DNA of 64,000 nt, taken from positions 24,730,390 to 24,794,389 of the forward strand of contig NC_091352.1 in assembly GCF_038502225.1 (NCBI RefSeq), in the 5' to 3' direction. This document shows positions 7,350 through 20,257 of the stretch, in pieces. Position 1 is the stretch's first letter, and every line of letters begins with the position of its first letter. The notes under the pieces were generated by a model. It did no database searches. It was not told the DNA's origin and worked only from the letters and a program-made list of their open reading frames with translations. The position numbers were made by a program, and so were the translations under genes. The DNA is from Cherax quadricarinatus (taxonomy: Eukaryota > Arthropoda > Malacostraca > Decapoda > Parastacidae).

Positions 7350-10300
7350 AATAGAGGGACAGAGAGTAGTAGAGAGACACACACAAACAGTAGTAGACTC
7401 ACACACAAACAGTAGTAGAAAAACACACAAACAGTATTAGAGACGCACACAAACAATAGCAGAGACACACACAAACAGTAGTAGAGACACACACAAACAG
7501 TAGTAGAGACACACACAAACAATAGTAGAGACACACACAAACAGTATTAGAGACACACACAAACAATAGCAGAGACACACACAAACAGTAGTAGAGACAC
7601 ACACAAACAGTAGTAGAGACACACACAAACAATAGTAGAGACACACACAAAAAGTAGTAGAGACACACACAAACAGTAGTAGAGACACACACAAACAGTA
7701 GTAGACACACACACAAACAGTAGTAGAGACACACACCAACAGTAGTAGAGACACACACAAACAATAGTTGAGACACACACAAACAGTAGTAGAGACACAC
7801 ACCAACAGTAGTAGAAAAACACACAAACAGTAGTAGAGAGACACACACAAACAGTAGTAGACACTCACAAACAGTAGTAGAGACACACAAACAGTAGTAG
7901 AGACACACACCAACAGTAGTAGAGACACACACAAACAGTAGTAGACACACAAAAAGTAGTAGAGACACACACAAACAGTAGTAGACACACACAAACAGTA
8001 GTAGAGACACACACAAACAGTAGTAGACACACACAAACAGCAGTAGAGACACACACAAACAATAGTAGAGACACACACAAACAGTAGTAGAGACACACAC
8101 AAACAGAAGTAGACACACACAAAAAGTAGTAGAGACACACACAAACAGTAGTAGACACACACAAACAGTAGTAGAGACACACACAAACAGTAGTAGACAC
8201 ACACAAACAGCAGTAGAGACACACACAAACAATAGTAGAGACACACACAAACAATAGTAGAGACACACACAAACAGTAGTAGAGACACACACCAACAGTA
8301 GTAGAGACACACACAAACAGAAGTAGACACACACAAAAAGTAGTAGAGACACACACAAACAGTAGTAGACACACACAAACAGTAGTAGAGACACACACAA
8401 ACAGTAGTAGACACACACAAACAGCAGTAGAGACACACACAAACAATAGTAGAGACACACACAAACAGTAGTAGAGACTCATACAAACAGTAGTAGAGAC
8501 TCATACAAACAGTAGTAGAGACACACACAAACAATAGTAGAGACACACAAAACAATAGTAGAGACACACACAAACAATAGTAGAGACACACACAAACAAT
8601 AGTAGAGACACACACAAACAATAGTAGAGACACACACAAACAATAGTAGAGACACACACAAACAATAGTAGAGACACACACAAACAATAGTAGAGACACA
8701 CACAAACAATAGTAGAGACACACACAAACAATAGTAGAGACACACACAAACAGTAGCAGAGACACACACCAACAGTAGTAGACACACACAAACAGTAGTA
8801 GAGACTCACACAAACAGTAGTAGAGACACACACAAACAGTAGCAGAGACACACACAAACAGTAGTAGAGACACACACAAACAGTAGTAGAAACACACACA
8901 AACAGTAGTAGACACACACAAACAGTAGTAGAGACTCACACAAACGGTAGTAGAGACACACACAAACAATAGTAGAGCAACACACAAACAGTAATAGATA
9001 CACACACAAACAGTAGTAGAGACACACAAACAATAGTAGAGACTCTCACAAACAGTAGTAGAGACACACACAAACAGTAGTAGAGACACACACAAACAGT
9101 AGTAGACATACACAAACAGTAGTAGAGACTCACACAAACAGTAGTAGAGACACACACAAACAATAGTAGAGACACACACAAACAGTAATAGATACACACA
9201 CAAACAATAGTAGAGACACACACAAACAGTAGTAGAGACACACACAAACAGTAGTAAGGACTCACACAAACAGTAGTAGACACACACAAACAGTAGTAGA
9301 GACACACACAAACAATAGTAGAGACACACACAAACAGTAGTAGAGACTCAGACAAACAGTAGCAGAGACACACAAACAGTAGTAGAGACACACACAAACA
9401 GTAGTAGACACACACAAACAGTAGTAGAGACTCACACAAACAGTAGCAGAGACACACACAAACAGTAGTAGAGACACACACAAACAGTAGTAGAGACACA
9501 CAAACAGTAGTAGAGACACACACAAACAGTAGTAGAGACACACACCAACAGAAGTAGAGACACACACAAACAGTAGAACACACAAACAGTAGTAGACACA
9601 CACAAACAGTAGTAGAGACACACACAAACAGAAGTAGAGACACACACCAACAGTAGTAGAGATACACACAAACAGTAGTAGAGACACACACAAACAGTAG
9701 TAGAGACACACACAAACAGTAGTAGAGACACACACAAACAGTAGTAGAGACACACACAAACAGTAGTAGAGACACACACAAACAGTAGTAGAGACACACA
9801 CAAACAGTAATAGACACACAGACACAAACAGTAATAGAGACACACACAAACAATAGTAGAGACACACACAAACAGTAGTAGAGACACACACAAACAGTAG
9901 TAGAGGCACACACCAACAGCAGTGGAGACACACACAAACAGTAGTAGAAACACACACAAACAGTAGTAGAGACACACACAAACAGTAGTAGAGACACACA
10001 CAAACAGAAGTAGAGACACACACCAACAGTAGTAGAAACACACACAAACAGTAGTTGAGACACACACAAACAGTAGTAGAGACACACACAAACAATAGTA
10101 GAGACACACACAAACAATAGTAGAGACACACACAAACAATAGTAGAGACACACTCAAACAATAGTAGAGACACACACAAACAATAGTAGAGACACACACA
10201 AACAGTAGTAGAGACACACATAAACAGTAGTAGAGACACACACAAACAGTAGTAGAGACTCACACCAACAGTAGAAGTCACACACAAACAGTAGTAGTCA

Positions 10301-12180
10301 CACACAAACAGTAGTAGACACGCAAAAACAGTAGTAGACTCGCACAAACAGTAGTAGAGACACACACAAACAGTAGTAGAGACACACACAAACAGTAGTA
10401 GTCACACACAAACAGTAGTAGAGACGCACACAAACATTAGTAGAGACGCTCACAAACAGTAGTAGACACACACAAACAGCAGTAGTCACACACAAACAGT
10501 AGTAGAAACACACACAAACAGTAGTAGAGACACACAAAAACAGTAGTAGAGACACACACCAACAGTAGTAGACACACAAACAGTAGTAGTCACACGCAAA
10601 CAGTAGTAGTCACACACAAACAGTAGTAGTCACACACAAACAGTAGTAGAGACACACACAAACAGTAGTAGTCACACACAAACAGTAGTAGAGACACACA
10701 CAAACAGTAGTAGTCACACACAAACAGTAGTAGAGACACACACAAACAGTAGTAGCCTCACATAAACAGTAGTAGTCACACACAAACAGAAGTAGTCACA
10801 CACAAATAGTAGTAGTCACACACAAACAGTAGTAGAGACACACAAACAGTAGTAGTCACACAGAAACAGTAGTAGTCACACACCAACAGTAGAAGTCGCA
10901 CACAAACAGTAGTAGTCACACAAACAGTATTAGAGACACACACCAACAGTAGGAGTCACACAAACAGTAGTAGTCACACACAAACAGTAGTAGAGAGACA
11001 CACAAACAGTATTAGTCACACACAAACAGTAGTAGAGAGACACACAAACAGTAGTAGAGAGACACACAAACAGTAATAGAGACACACACCAACAGTAGTA
11101 GTCACAAATAGTAGTAGAGACTCACACAAACAGTAGTAGAGACTCACACAAACAGTAGTTGAGACTCACACAAACAGTGGTAGACACACACAAACAGTAG
11201 TAGAGACTCACACAAACAGTAGTAGAGACTCACACAAACAGTAGTAGAGACTCACACAAACAGTAGTAGACACACACAAACAGTAGTAGTCACACAAACA
11301 GTAGTAGTCACACACAAACAGTAGTAGAGAGACACACAAACAGTATTAGTCACACACAAACAGTAGTAGAGAGACACACAAACAGTAGTAGAGAGACACA
11401 CAAACAGTAATAGAGACACACACCAACAGTAGTAGTCACAAATAGTAGTAGAGACTCACACAAACAGTAGTAGAGACTCACACAAACAGTAGTAGAGACT
11501 CACACAAACAGTAGTAGACACACACAAACAGTAGTAGTCACACAAACAGTAGTAGTCACACACAAACAGTAGTAGAGAGACACACAAACAGTATTAGTCA
11601 CACACAAACAGTAGTAGAGAGACACACAAACAGTAGTAGAGAGACACACAAACAGTAACAGAGACACACCAACAGTAGTAGTCACAAATAGTAGTAGAGA
11701 CTCACACAAACAGTAGTATAGACTCACACAAACAGTAGTTGAGACTCACACAAACAGTAGTAGACACACACAAACAGTAGTAGAGACTCACACAAACAGT
11801 AGTAGAGACTCACACAAACAGTAGTAGAGACTCACACAAACAGTAGTAGTCACACACAAACAGTAGTAGAGACCCACACAAACAGTAGTAGAGACACACA
11901 AACAGTAGTAGAGACTCACACAAACAGTAGTAGACACACACAAACAGTAGTAGAGACCCACACAAACAGTAGTAGAGACACACAAACAGTAGTAGAGACT
12001 CACACAAACAGTAGTAGTCACACACAAACAGTAGTAGAGACTCACACAAACAGTAGTAGTCACACACAAACAGTAGTAGAGACCCACACAAACAGTAGTA
12101 GAGACACACAAACAGTAGTAGAGACTCACACAAACAGTAGTAGACACACACAAACAGTAGTAGTCACACACAAACAGTAT

Positions 12181-12389
12181 AAATGCCTCTCGCTTAACCT
12201 TTAATTATTTCATCTTTGCAACGCTGTTCGTCACTGACTAGTTTTAATTTACGTAGAGCCAGAGAAGTGTTGGGTCCGTGGGGGTGGAGGGTGATGGTTG
12301 GGGTCCTGTGGGGTGGGGTGAAGACGAGGGTGACGGGTGGTGACGAGGGTGGGGAGATATTGGGGTGGGTGAACTGGGGAAATAGGCAT
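12181..12389. other. Short unique stretch entering G-rich DNA
   Basis: About 80 bp of mixed sequence is followed from about 12,265 by GTGGGG-rich DNA. That G-rich DNA continues at 12,849 beyond the SINE insertion. No coding signal is seen. Confidence 0.6.
12379..12389. repeat. 11-bp target-site duplication of the SINE complex (left)
   Basis: GAAATAGGCAT here is repeated exactly at 12,838-12,848, flanking the SINE complex. Confidence 0.85.
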
Positions 12390-12837
12390 GACTCAAGAAA
12401 TCGTAATGACACGATTGCAAACAAACCATATCCCCGGCCGGGATTGAACCCGCGGTCATAGAGTCTCAAAACTCCAGCCGGCTAGCTGGTCTAGTGGCTA
12501 ACGCGACGGGCTGGAGTTTTGAGACTCTATGTCCGCGAGTTCAATCCCGGCCGGGGTATGGTTTGTTTGCAATCGTGTCATTACGATTTCTTGAGTCATG
12601 TTGACGGCAGTGAAGGGACTTGAGCTAGAGTTCGTCACGGCCACGCTAGCTGGAGATTCGTCTGTAAAAACTTGCATTTGTGGTCACAGAGGTGCCTGTG
12701 CTAACTTTCCTATGGTGTAGAAATATACCTAGTTGGATGAATCTTATTGTGGCTAGCTGGTCCAGTGGCTAACGCGACGGGCTGGAGTTTTGAGACTCTA
12801 TGACCGCGGGTTCAATCCCGTCCGGGGGTATGGTTTA
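12390..12837 (+). mobile_element. SINE palindrome plus dimer
   Basis: An antisense SINE head with tail (12,390-12,476) lies head to head with a sense copy (12,477-12,600), giving an inverted repeat of about 210 bp from CATGACTCAAGAAATCG to its complement ending at 12,600. The body (12,601-12,750) then joins a second sense head (12,751-12,837) ending GGGGGTATGGTTT. Heads carry CTGGTCTAGTGGCTA (or TCCAGTGG) and the B-box GGTTCAATCCC. All of it lies within a single 11-bp target-site duplication. Confidence 0.85.
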
Positions 12838-12848
12838 GAAATAGGCAT
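12838..12848. repeat. 11-bp target-site duplication of the SINE complex (right)
   Basis: Exact repeat of 12,379-12,389. Confidence 0.85.
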
Positions 12849-13170
12849 TGATGAATTGAAAGGAGTAGTGATGGTAGGGAAGGAGTGGGAGTTTAGATTG
12901 GGCAGTGGTGGAGTGGGAGATGTGAGGGGGTTTTGGTGGAGGAGTAGCGGTGGAGACGGGATGTGGGGAAGAGGACTTGTTGCAGAAGTGTGGTGGTTGT
13001 GGAGGGTGGTGGTGGTGATGGAGGAGTGGGAGTTGAGAGGAGTGGTAGTGGAGGAAATGTAATCGGGTGTTGTGTGGGAGGAGGCGGCGGAGAGGGGTAA
13101 TGAGGGGGAGTAAGGGAAGGTAAGGGTTGGTGAGGGAGACGGGGAGGATGGGGGCGGTAATGATATGAGA
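12849..13170. repeat. Degenerate G-rich sequence before satellite B
   Basis: GGTGGTGGAG-type sequence with no fixed period, rich in G runs, grading into the 25-bp array. The ORF at 12,790-13,062 is composition-driven and is not called as a gene. Confidence 0.6.
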
Positions 13171-16100
13171 GAGGTTGGGATGGAGAGTAGTGAGAGAGGA
13201 GGGGATGGAGAGTAGTGAGAGAGGAGGGGGTAGAAAGTAGGGAGAGAGGAGGGGGATGGAGAGTAGTGAGAGGAGGGGGTAGAGAGTAGTGAGAGGAGGG
13301 GATGGAGAGTAGTGAGAGAGGAGGGGGTAGAGAGTAGTGAGAGAAGAGGGGATGGAGAGTAGTGAGAGAGGAGGGGGTAGAGAGTAGTGAGAGAAGAGGG
13401 GATGGAGAGTAGTGAGAGAGGAGGGGGTAGAGAGTAGTGAGAGAAGAGGGGATGGAGAGTAGTGAGAGAGGAGGGGGTAGAGAGTAGTGAGAGAAGAGGG
13501 GATGGAGAGTAGTGAGAGAGGAGGGGGTAGAGAGTAGTGAGAGAAGAGGGGATGGAGAGTAGTGAGAGAGGAGGGGATGGAGAGTAGTGAGAGAGGAGGG
13601 GGTAGAGAGTAGTGAGAGAAGAGGGGATGGAGAGTAGTGAGAGAGGAGGGGGTAGAGAGTAGTGAGAGAAGAAGGGATGGAGAGTAGTGAGAGAGGAGGG
13701 GATGGAGAGTAGTGAGAGGAGGGGATGGAGAGTAGTGAGAGGAGGGAATGGAGAGTAGTGAGAGAGGAGGGGATAGAGAGTAGTGAGAGAGGAGGGGATG
13801 GAGAGAAGTGAGAGAGGAGGGGATGGAGAGAAGTGAGAGAGGAGGGGGTGGAGAGAAGTGAGAGAGGAGGTGATGGAGAGAAGTGAGAGAGGAGGGGGTG
13901 GAGAGTAGTGAGAGAGGAGGGGATGGAGAGTAGTGAGAGAGGAGGGGATGGAGAGTAGTGAGAGAGGAGGGGATGGAGAGTAGTGAGAGAGGAGGGGATG
14001 GAGAGTAGTGAGAGAGGAGGGGATGGAGAGTAGTGAGAGAGGAGGGGATGGAGAGAAGTGAGAGAGGAGGGGATGGAGAGTAGTGAGAGAGGAAGGGATG
14101 GAGAGTAGTGAGAGAGGAGGGGATGGAGAGTAGTGAGAGAGGAGGGGATCGAGAGAAGTGAGAGAGGAGGGGATGGAGAGTAGTGAGAGAGGAGGGGATG
14201 AAGAGTAGTGAGAGAGGAGGGGATGGAGAGTAGTTAGAGAGGAGGGGATGGAGAGTAGTGAGAGAGGAGGGGATCGAGAGAAGTGAGAGAGGAGGGGATG
14301 GAGAGTAGTGAGAGAGGAGGGGATGGAGAGTAGTGAGAGAGGAGGGGATGAAGAGTAGTGAGAGAGGAGGGGATGGAGAGTAGTGAGAGAGGAGGGGATC
14401 GAGAGAAGTGAGAGAGGAGGGGATGGAGAGTAGTGAGAGAGGAGGGGATGGAGAGTAGTGAGAGAGGAGGGGATGAAGAGTAGTGAGAGAGGAGGGGATG
14501 GAGAGTAGTGAGAGAGGAGGGGATCGAGAGAAGTGAGAGAGGAGGGGATGGAGAGTAGTGAGAGAGGAGGGGATCGAGAGTAGTGAGAGAGGAGGGGATG
14601 AAGAGTAGTGAGAGAGGAGGGGATGGAGAGTAGTGAGAGAGGAGGGGATCGAGAGAAGTGAGAGAGGAGGGGATGGAGAGTAGTGAGAGAGGAGGGGATG
14701 GAGAGTAGTGAGAGAGGAGGGGATGAAGAGTAGTGAGAGAGGAGGGGATGGAGAGTAGTGAGAGAGGAGGGGATCGAGAGAAGTGAGAGAGGAGGGGATG
14801 GAGAGTAGTGAGAGAGGAGGGGATCGAGAGAAGTGAGAGAGGAGGGGATGGAGAGTAGTGAGAGAGGAGGGGATCGAGAGAAGTGAGAGAGGAGGGGATG
14901 GAGAGTAGTGAGAGAGGAGGGGATGGAGAGTAGTGAGAGAGGAGGGGATGAAGAGTAGTGAGAGAGGAGGGGATGGAGAGTAGTGAGAGAGGAGGGGATC
15001 GAGAGAAGTGAGAGAGGAGGGGATGGAGAGTAGTGAGAGAGGAGGGGATCGAGAGTAGTGAGAGAGGAGGGGATGAAGAGTAGTGAGAGAGGAGGGGATG
15101 GAGAGTAGTGAGAGAGGAGGGGATCGAGAGAAGTGAGAGAGGAGGGGATGGAGAGTAGTGAGAGAGGAGGGGATGGAGAGTAGTGAGAGAGGAGGGGATG
15201 AAGAGTAGTGAGAGAGGAGGGGATGGAGAGTAGTGAGAGAGGAGGGGATCGAGAGAAGTGAGAGAGGAGGGGATGGAGAGAAGTGAGAGAGGATAGGATG
15301 GAGAGAAGTGAGAGAGGAGGGGATGGAGAGTAGTGAGAGAGGAGGGGGTGGAGAGTAGTGAGAGAGGAGGGGATGGAGAGTAGTGAGAGAGGAGGGGGTA
15401 GAGAGTAGTGAGAGAGGAGGGGATGGAGAGTAGTGAGAGAGGAGGGGGTGGAGAGTAGTGAGAGAGGAGGGGATGGAGAGTAGTGAGAGAGGAGGGGGTA
15501 GAGAGAAGTGAGAGAGGAGGGGATGGAGAGTAGTGAGAGAGGAGGGGGTGGAGAGTAGTGAGAGAGGAGGGGATGGAGAGTAGTGAGAGAGGAGGGGATG
15601 GAGAGTAGTGAGAGAGGAGGGGATGGAGAGTAGTGAGAGAGGAGGGGATGGAGAGTAGTGAGAGAGGAGGGGGTAGAGAGAAGTGAGAGAGGAGGGGATG
15701 GAGAGTAGTGAGAGAGGAGGGGGTGGAGAGTAGTGAGAGAGGAGGGGATGGAGAGTAGTGAGAGAGGAGGGGATGGAGAGTAGTGAGAGAGGAGGGGATG
15801 GAGAGTAGTGAGAGAGGAGGGGATGGAGAGTAGTGAGAGAGGAGGGGATGGAGAGTAGTGAGAGAGGAGGGGGTGGAGAGTAGTGAGAGAGGAGGGGATG
15901 GAGAGTAGTGAGAGAGGAGGGGATGGAGAGTAGTGAGAGAGGAGGGGATGGAGAGTAGTGAGAGAGGAGGGGATGGAGAGAAGTGAGAGAGGATAGGATG
16001 GAGAGAAGTGAGAGAGGAGGGGATGGAGAGTAGTGAGAGAGGAGGGGTTGGAGAGTAGTGAGAGAGGAGGGGATGGAGAGTAGTGAGAGAGGAGGGGATG

Positions 16101-17012
16101 GAGAGTAGTGAGAGAGGAGGGGTTAGAGAGTAGTGAGAGAGGAGGGGATGGAGAGTAGTGAGAGAGGAGGGGATAGAGAGTAGTGAGAGAGGAGGGGATG
16201 GAGAGAGTAGTGAGAGAGGAGGGGATGGAGAGTAGTGAGAGAGGAGGGGGGGAGAGTAGTGGAGAGTAGTGAGTAGAGGAGGGGATGGAGAGTAGTGAGA
16301 GAGGAGGGGATGGAGAGTAGTGAGAGAGGAGGGGATCGAGAGAAGTGAGAGAGGAGGGGATGGAGAGTAGTGAGAGAGGAGGGGATGGAGAGTAGTGAGA
16401 GAGGAGGGGATGGGGAGTAGTGAGAGAGGAGGGGGTGGAGAGTAGTGAGAGAGGAGGGGATGGAGAGTAGTGAGAGAGGAGGGGATGGAGAGTAGTGAGA
16501 GAGGAGGGGATGGAGAGTAGTGAGAGAGGAGGGGATGGAGAGTAGTGAGAGAGGAGGGGATGGAGAGTAGTGAGAGAGGAGGGGATGGAGAGTAGTGAGA
16601 GAGGAGGGGATGGAGAGTAGTGAGAGAGGAGGGGATGGAGAGTAGTGAGAGAGGAGGGGATGGAGAGTAGTGAGAGAGGAGGGGATGGAGAGAAGTGAGA
16701 GAGGATAGGATGGAGAGAAGTGAGAGAGGAGGGGATGGAGAGTAGTGAGAGAGGAGGGGATGGAGAGTAGTGAGAGAGGAGGGGATGGAGAGTAGTGAGA
16801 GAGGAGGGGATGGAGAGTAGTGAGAGAGGAGGGGATGGAGAGTAGTGAGAGAGGAGGGGATGGAGAGTAGTGAGAGAGGAGGGGGTGGAGAGTAGTGAGA
16901 GAGGAGGGGATGGAGAGTAGTGAGAGAGGAGGGGATGGAGAGTAGTGAGAGAGGAGGGGATGGAGAGTAGTGAGAGAGGAGGGGATGGAGAGTAGTGAGA
17001 GAGTAGTGAGGC
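13171..17012. repeat. Satellite B: 25-bp purine-rich tandem repeat with higher-order structure
   Basis: Unit core GAGAGAGGAGGGGATGG plus AGAGTAGT. The + strand is almost free of C and has only a few T per unit. From about 13,290 to 13,680 units alternate as a 50-bp dimer (GGATGG versus GGGTAG). From 14,146 to 15,260 a five-unit 125-bp repeat is marked by GGATCGAGAGAAGTG at 14,146, 14,271, 14,396, 14,521, 14,646 and 14,771, then 50-bp steps, then 14,996, 15,121 and 15,246. Confidence 0.95.
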
Positions 17013-17132
17013 TGGTGAGGAAGTAGAGAGTCAGTTTAGGTCATTATAATTGTTGTTAACTTAAGTGTTGTCATAACAATTAACCTTCAGATGTCTCCCT
17101 TTTAACACAGATTATCCACTGTGAAGAATCCA
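17013..17132. other. Unique spacer between satellites B and C
   Basis: About 120 bp of AT-rich, non-repetitive sequence. No feature is recognised. Confidence 0.7.
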
Positions 17133-19205
17133 GTTTAATTGTCAGCTCTACAGCCACAACAGTCAGCACTACAGTCACAACTCTCAGGTCCACAGTCACA
17201 ACAGTCAGCTCTACAGACACAACAGTCAGCTCTACAGTCACAAAAGTCAGCTCTACAGTCACAAATGTCAGCTCTACAGTCTCAAATGTCAGCTCTACAG
17301 TCACAAATGTCAGCTCTACAGTCACAAATGTCAGCTCTACAGTCACAAATGTCAGCTCTACAGTCACAAATGTCAGCTCTACAGTCACAAATGTCAGCTC
17401 TACAGTCACAAATGTCAGCTCTACAGTCACAACTGTCAGCTCCAGAGTCACAAATGTCAGCTCTACAGTCACAACTGTCAGCTCCACAGTCACAAATGTT
17501 AGCTCCACAGTCACAACAGTCAGCTCCACAGTCACAAATGTTAGCTCCACAGTCACAATAGTCAGCTCCACAGTCATAACTGTCAGCTCCACAGTCACAA
17601 ATGTTAGCTCCACAGTCACAACAGTCAGCTCAACAGTCACAACAGTCAGCTCCACAGTCACAACAGTCAGCTCCACATTCACAACTCTCAGCTCCACAGT
17701 CACAACAGTCAGCTATACAGACACAACAGTCAGCTCAACAGTCACAAAAGACAGCTCCACAGTCACATCAGTCAGCTCCACAGTCACAACTCTCAGCTCC
17801 ACAGTCACAACAGTCAGCTATACAGACACAACAGTCAGCTCCACAGTCACAACAGTCAGCACTACAGTCACAACTCTCAGCTCCACAGTCACAACAGTCA
17901 GCTCTACAGACACAACAGTCAGCTCCACAGTCACAACAGTCAGCTCCACATTCACAACTCTCAGTTCCAGAGTGACGACAGTCAACTCCACAGTCACATC
18001 AGTCAGCTCTACAGTCACAACTCTCAGCTCCACAGTCACATCAGTCAGCTCCACAGTCACAACAGTCATCTCCACAGTCACAACTGTCAGCTCCACAGTC
18101 ACAACAGACAGCTTCAGTCACAACAGTCAGCTCCACAGTCACAACTGTCAGCTGCATAGTCATAACAGTCAGCTCCACAGCCACAACAGTCAGCTCCACA
18201 GTCACAACAGTCAGCTCCACAGTCACAACAGTCAGCTCCACAGTCACAACAGTCAGCTCCACAGTCACAACAGTTAGCTCCACAGTCACAACTGTCAGCT
18301 CCATAGTCATAACAGTCAGCTCCACAGCCACAACAGTCAGCTCTACAGTCACAACAGTCAGTTCCATAGTCATAACAGTCAGCTCCACAGTCACAACAGT
18401 TAGCTCCACAGTCACAACTGTCAGCTCCATAGTCATAACAGTCAGCTCCACAATCGCAACTGTCATGTCCACAGTCACAACAATCAGCTCCACAGTCAAA
18501 ACAGTCAGCTCCACAATTACTACTGTCAGCTCCACAATCACAACTGTCAGCTCCACAGTCATAACAGTCAGCTCCACAATCACAACTGTCAGCTCCACAG
18601 TCACAACAGTCAGCTCCACAGCCACAACAGTCAGCTCCACATTCACAACAGTCAGCTCCACAGTCACAAATGTCAGCTCCACAGTCACAACAGTCAGCTC
18701 CACAGTCACAAGAGTCAGCTGCACAGTCACAACAGTCAGCCACACAGTCACAACAGTCAGCTCCACAGTCACAACAGTCAGCTCCAGAGTCACAAGAGTC
18801 AGCTCCACAATCACAACTATCAGCTCAATAATCATAACAGTCAGCTCTACAGCCACAACAGTCAGCCCCACAGTCACAGCAGTCAGCTCCACAGTCACAA
18901 CAGCCAGCTCCACAGTCACAATAGTCAGCTGCGCAGTCACAACTGTTAGCTCCACAGTCACAGCAGTCAGCTCCACAGTCACAACTGTTACCTCCACAGT
19001 CACAAGTGTCAGCTCCTCAGTCACAACAGTCAGCTCCAGACACAACAGTCAGCTCCACTGTCACAACAGCCAGCTCCAGAGTCACAACAGTCAGCTCCAC
19101 AGTCACAACAGTCAACTCCATAGTCATAACAGTCAGCTCTACAGCCACAACAGTCAGCTCCACAGCCTCAATAGTCAGCTCCACAGTCACAACTGTCACC
19201 TCAAC
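17133..19205. repeat. Minisatellite C, 21-bp unit, left part
   Basis: Unit core CAGCTCCACAGTCACAAC. Because 21 is a multiple of 3 and the unit lacks stop codons in most frames, ORFs are open on both strands: SAPQSQQ or VSSTVTT repeats on +, VTVELTV or CDCGAD repeats on -. I treat none as genes, since there is no consistent start, no unique flanking domain and frame choice is arbitrary. The array continues at 37,016 after the LTR element nest. Confidence 0.9.
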
Positions 19206-19495
19206 TGTCAGCATAGTTGCTGATCCCTGTGTTATATAGCATAGCATATTAGTATCATCCATGTGCTTTAGATACGAGATCCCTTGTAGGCCTGTGGCTT
19301 TGTGTGACGTCACGGGATGCACATGTGTAGGCTCATACCTCTGCCCCGCTCTCACTCGGCGGCAGACCATCCAGACTAGAACACGGCAAGGCTGGGCTCC
19401 CTTCCACATCATCTCAGACTGACAATATGAATTACCATCCAACAAGTGTGTCTACCTTCAACCTACGATATCTCCATTTAAGAACCCCTACGACA
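19206..19495 (+). repeat. 5' LTR of the outer element (290 bp)
   Basis: Identical by line-by-line comparison to 36,726-37,015. Starts TGTCAG, ends CGACA (TG...CA). CAAC precedes it. Confidence 0.97.
19232..19312 (+). promoter_or_regulatory. Putative U3 promoter: TATA-like box and CRE palindrome
   Basis: TTATATA at 19,232-19,238 and a perfect TGACGTCA (cAMP-response-element type) at 19,305-19,312. Both recur in the 3' LTR (CRE at 36,825-36,832). Function is inferred from sequence only, and the CRE lies downstream of the TATA-like box. Confidence 0.4.
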
Positions 19496-19498
19496 AAA

Positions 19499-19516
19499 TG
19501 GTGGCATCGGAGGGCC
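19499..19516 (+). other. Primer binding site of the outer element (tRNA-Leu-like)
   Basis: TGGTGGCATCGGAGGGCC starts 3 nt after the LTR. Its complement ends in GATGCCACCA, similar to the 3' end of leucine tRNAs with a few mismatches. The tRNA identity is recalled, not searched. Confidence 0.55.
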
Positions 19517-19975
19517 TGTAATTCTGACGATTACAGCGATTTCTGGAGATAAATTTTCGACCAGCAAGACGGCCATTTCGTGTCACCAGTAGGCCTATCG
19601 TGGTTAACGCCAGCCAGCTACCTCAAGTCAGCTACTCGCCCAAGCTCCTACCAGCTTCTACATTATTCACTGGTCAGTCTCTTTGTATTAGTGTTTTTCT
19701 GCTTATTTGCATCACTCCCGAGGGGTTGACCCGAGTTTGCAAAATAAGCCAGCTTCCAGTCTGTGGTGGGGGAGTCAGAACAACCGAGCCCAGTCGAGCC
19801 TAGTCTACTCCATCCAATTCCTTTGCCTGCCAAGCCAGCTTCCACCCCTGCTGTGCTCATCGTGTGAAGTTATCAAGCCATTCTGTGTGAAGGGTTAAGA
19901 TAAGCCAGCTAGCAACTAACCCAGGTGTCTTACCCCAGTACTCGAGCAAGCCACGTGAGTAGTCTTCATCGCTTG

Positions 19976-20257
19976 TGTAGACAGCCTGTACTGTCAGAGC
20001 ACACAGCCTAGCCGTCTGCTCTGACTAGTTCATATTTCGCGGCATTCAGTGCTGCCCTCTGTAGGCCTACCTAGGTCGGTGGGAAACACAGACCACCCTC
20101 CCTCACTCCTGGACCGACCGACTTGACGTACACAAGTGCTCCCCCTCCACGGACTGGCTTGCGGTCACTCCCTCACACTGCCCGTTGTGTACTCACTCCT
20201 ACCCGATTAAAGCCAATCTAGTCCACGGCCGTATCATTGCTACCTACGCTACCTTCA
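19976..20257 (+). repeat. 5' LTR of the inner element (282 bp)
   Basis: Differs from the 3' LTR at two positions only: C at 20,114 versus T at 28,882, and G at 20,138 versus A at 28,906. An ATTAAA-type poly(A) signal lies near 20,205. Confidence 0.95.

Larger units (their letters stand above)
6624..12180. repeat. Minisatellite A, 20-22 bp units with internal (AC)n
   Basis: Unit core AGTAGTAGAGACACACAC plus AAAC. Length varies (18-22 bp) with the AC count and with AGAG or AGTC variants. 8,520-8,760 is a homogeneous AATAGTAG subfamily. From about 10,260 on, AGTCACACAC units dominate. Larger repeats are visible: an AAAAAGTAGTAGAG marker near 7,951, 8,121 and 8,336, and a GTCACAAATAGTAG marker at 11,101, 11,435 and 11,681. 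Long open frames on the minus strand (rich in LYYCLCVS) arise only because the unit has few stop codons. Interrupted at 7,112-7,349. Confidence 0.95.

Noticed and set aside
7437..10389. Very long minus-strand ORFs (up to 630 codons) rich in Cys, Leu, Tyr and Val
   Set aside because: They follow the 20-22 bp minisatellite exactly, exist in several frames at once and have no unique domain or start context.
12790..13062. Gly/Trp/Val-rich 90-codon ORF
   Set aside because: Starts inside a SINE head and runs into G-rich low-complexity DNA. Composition explains it.
17080..19045. Beta-rich VTVELTV and Gln-rich SAPQSQQ proteins on opposite strands
   Set aside because: Consequences of a stop-poor 21-bp repeat. 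All frames behave alike, so there is no evidence for a gene.
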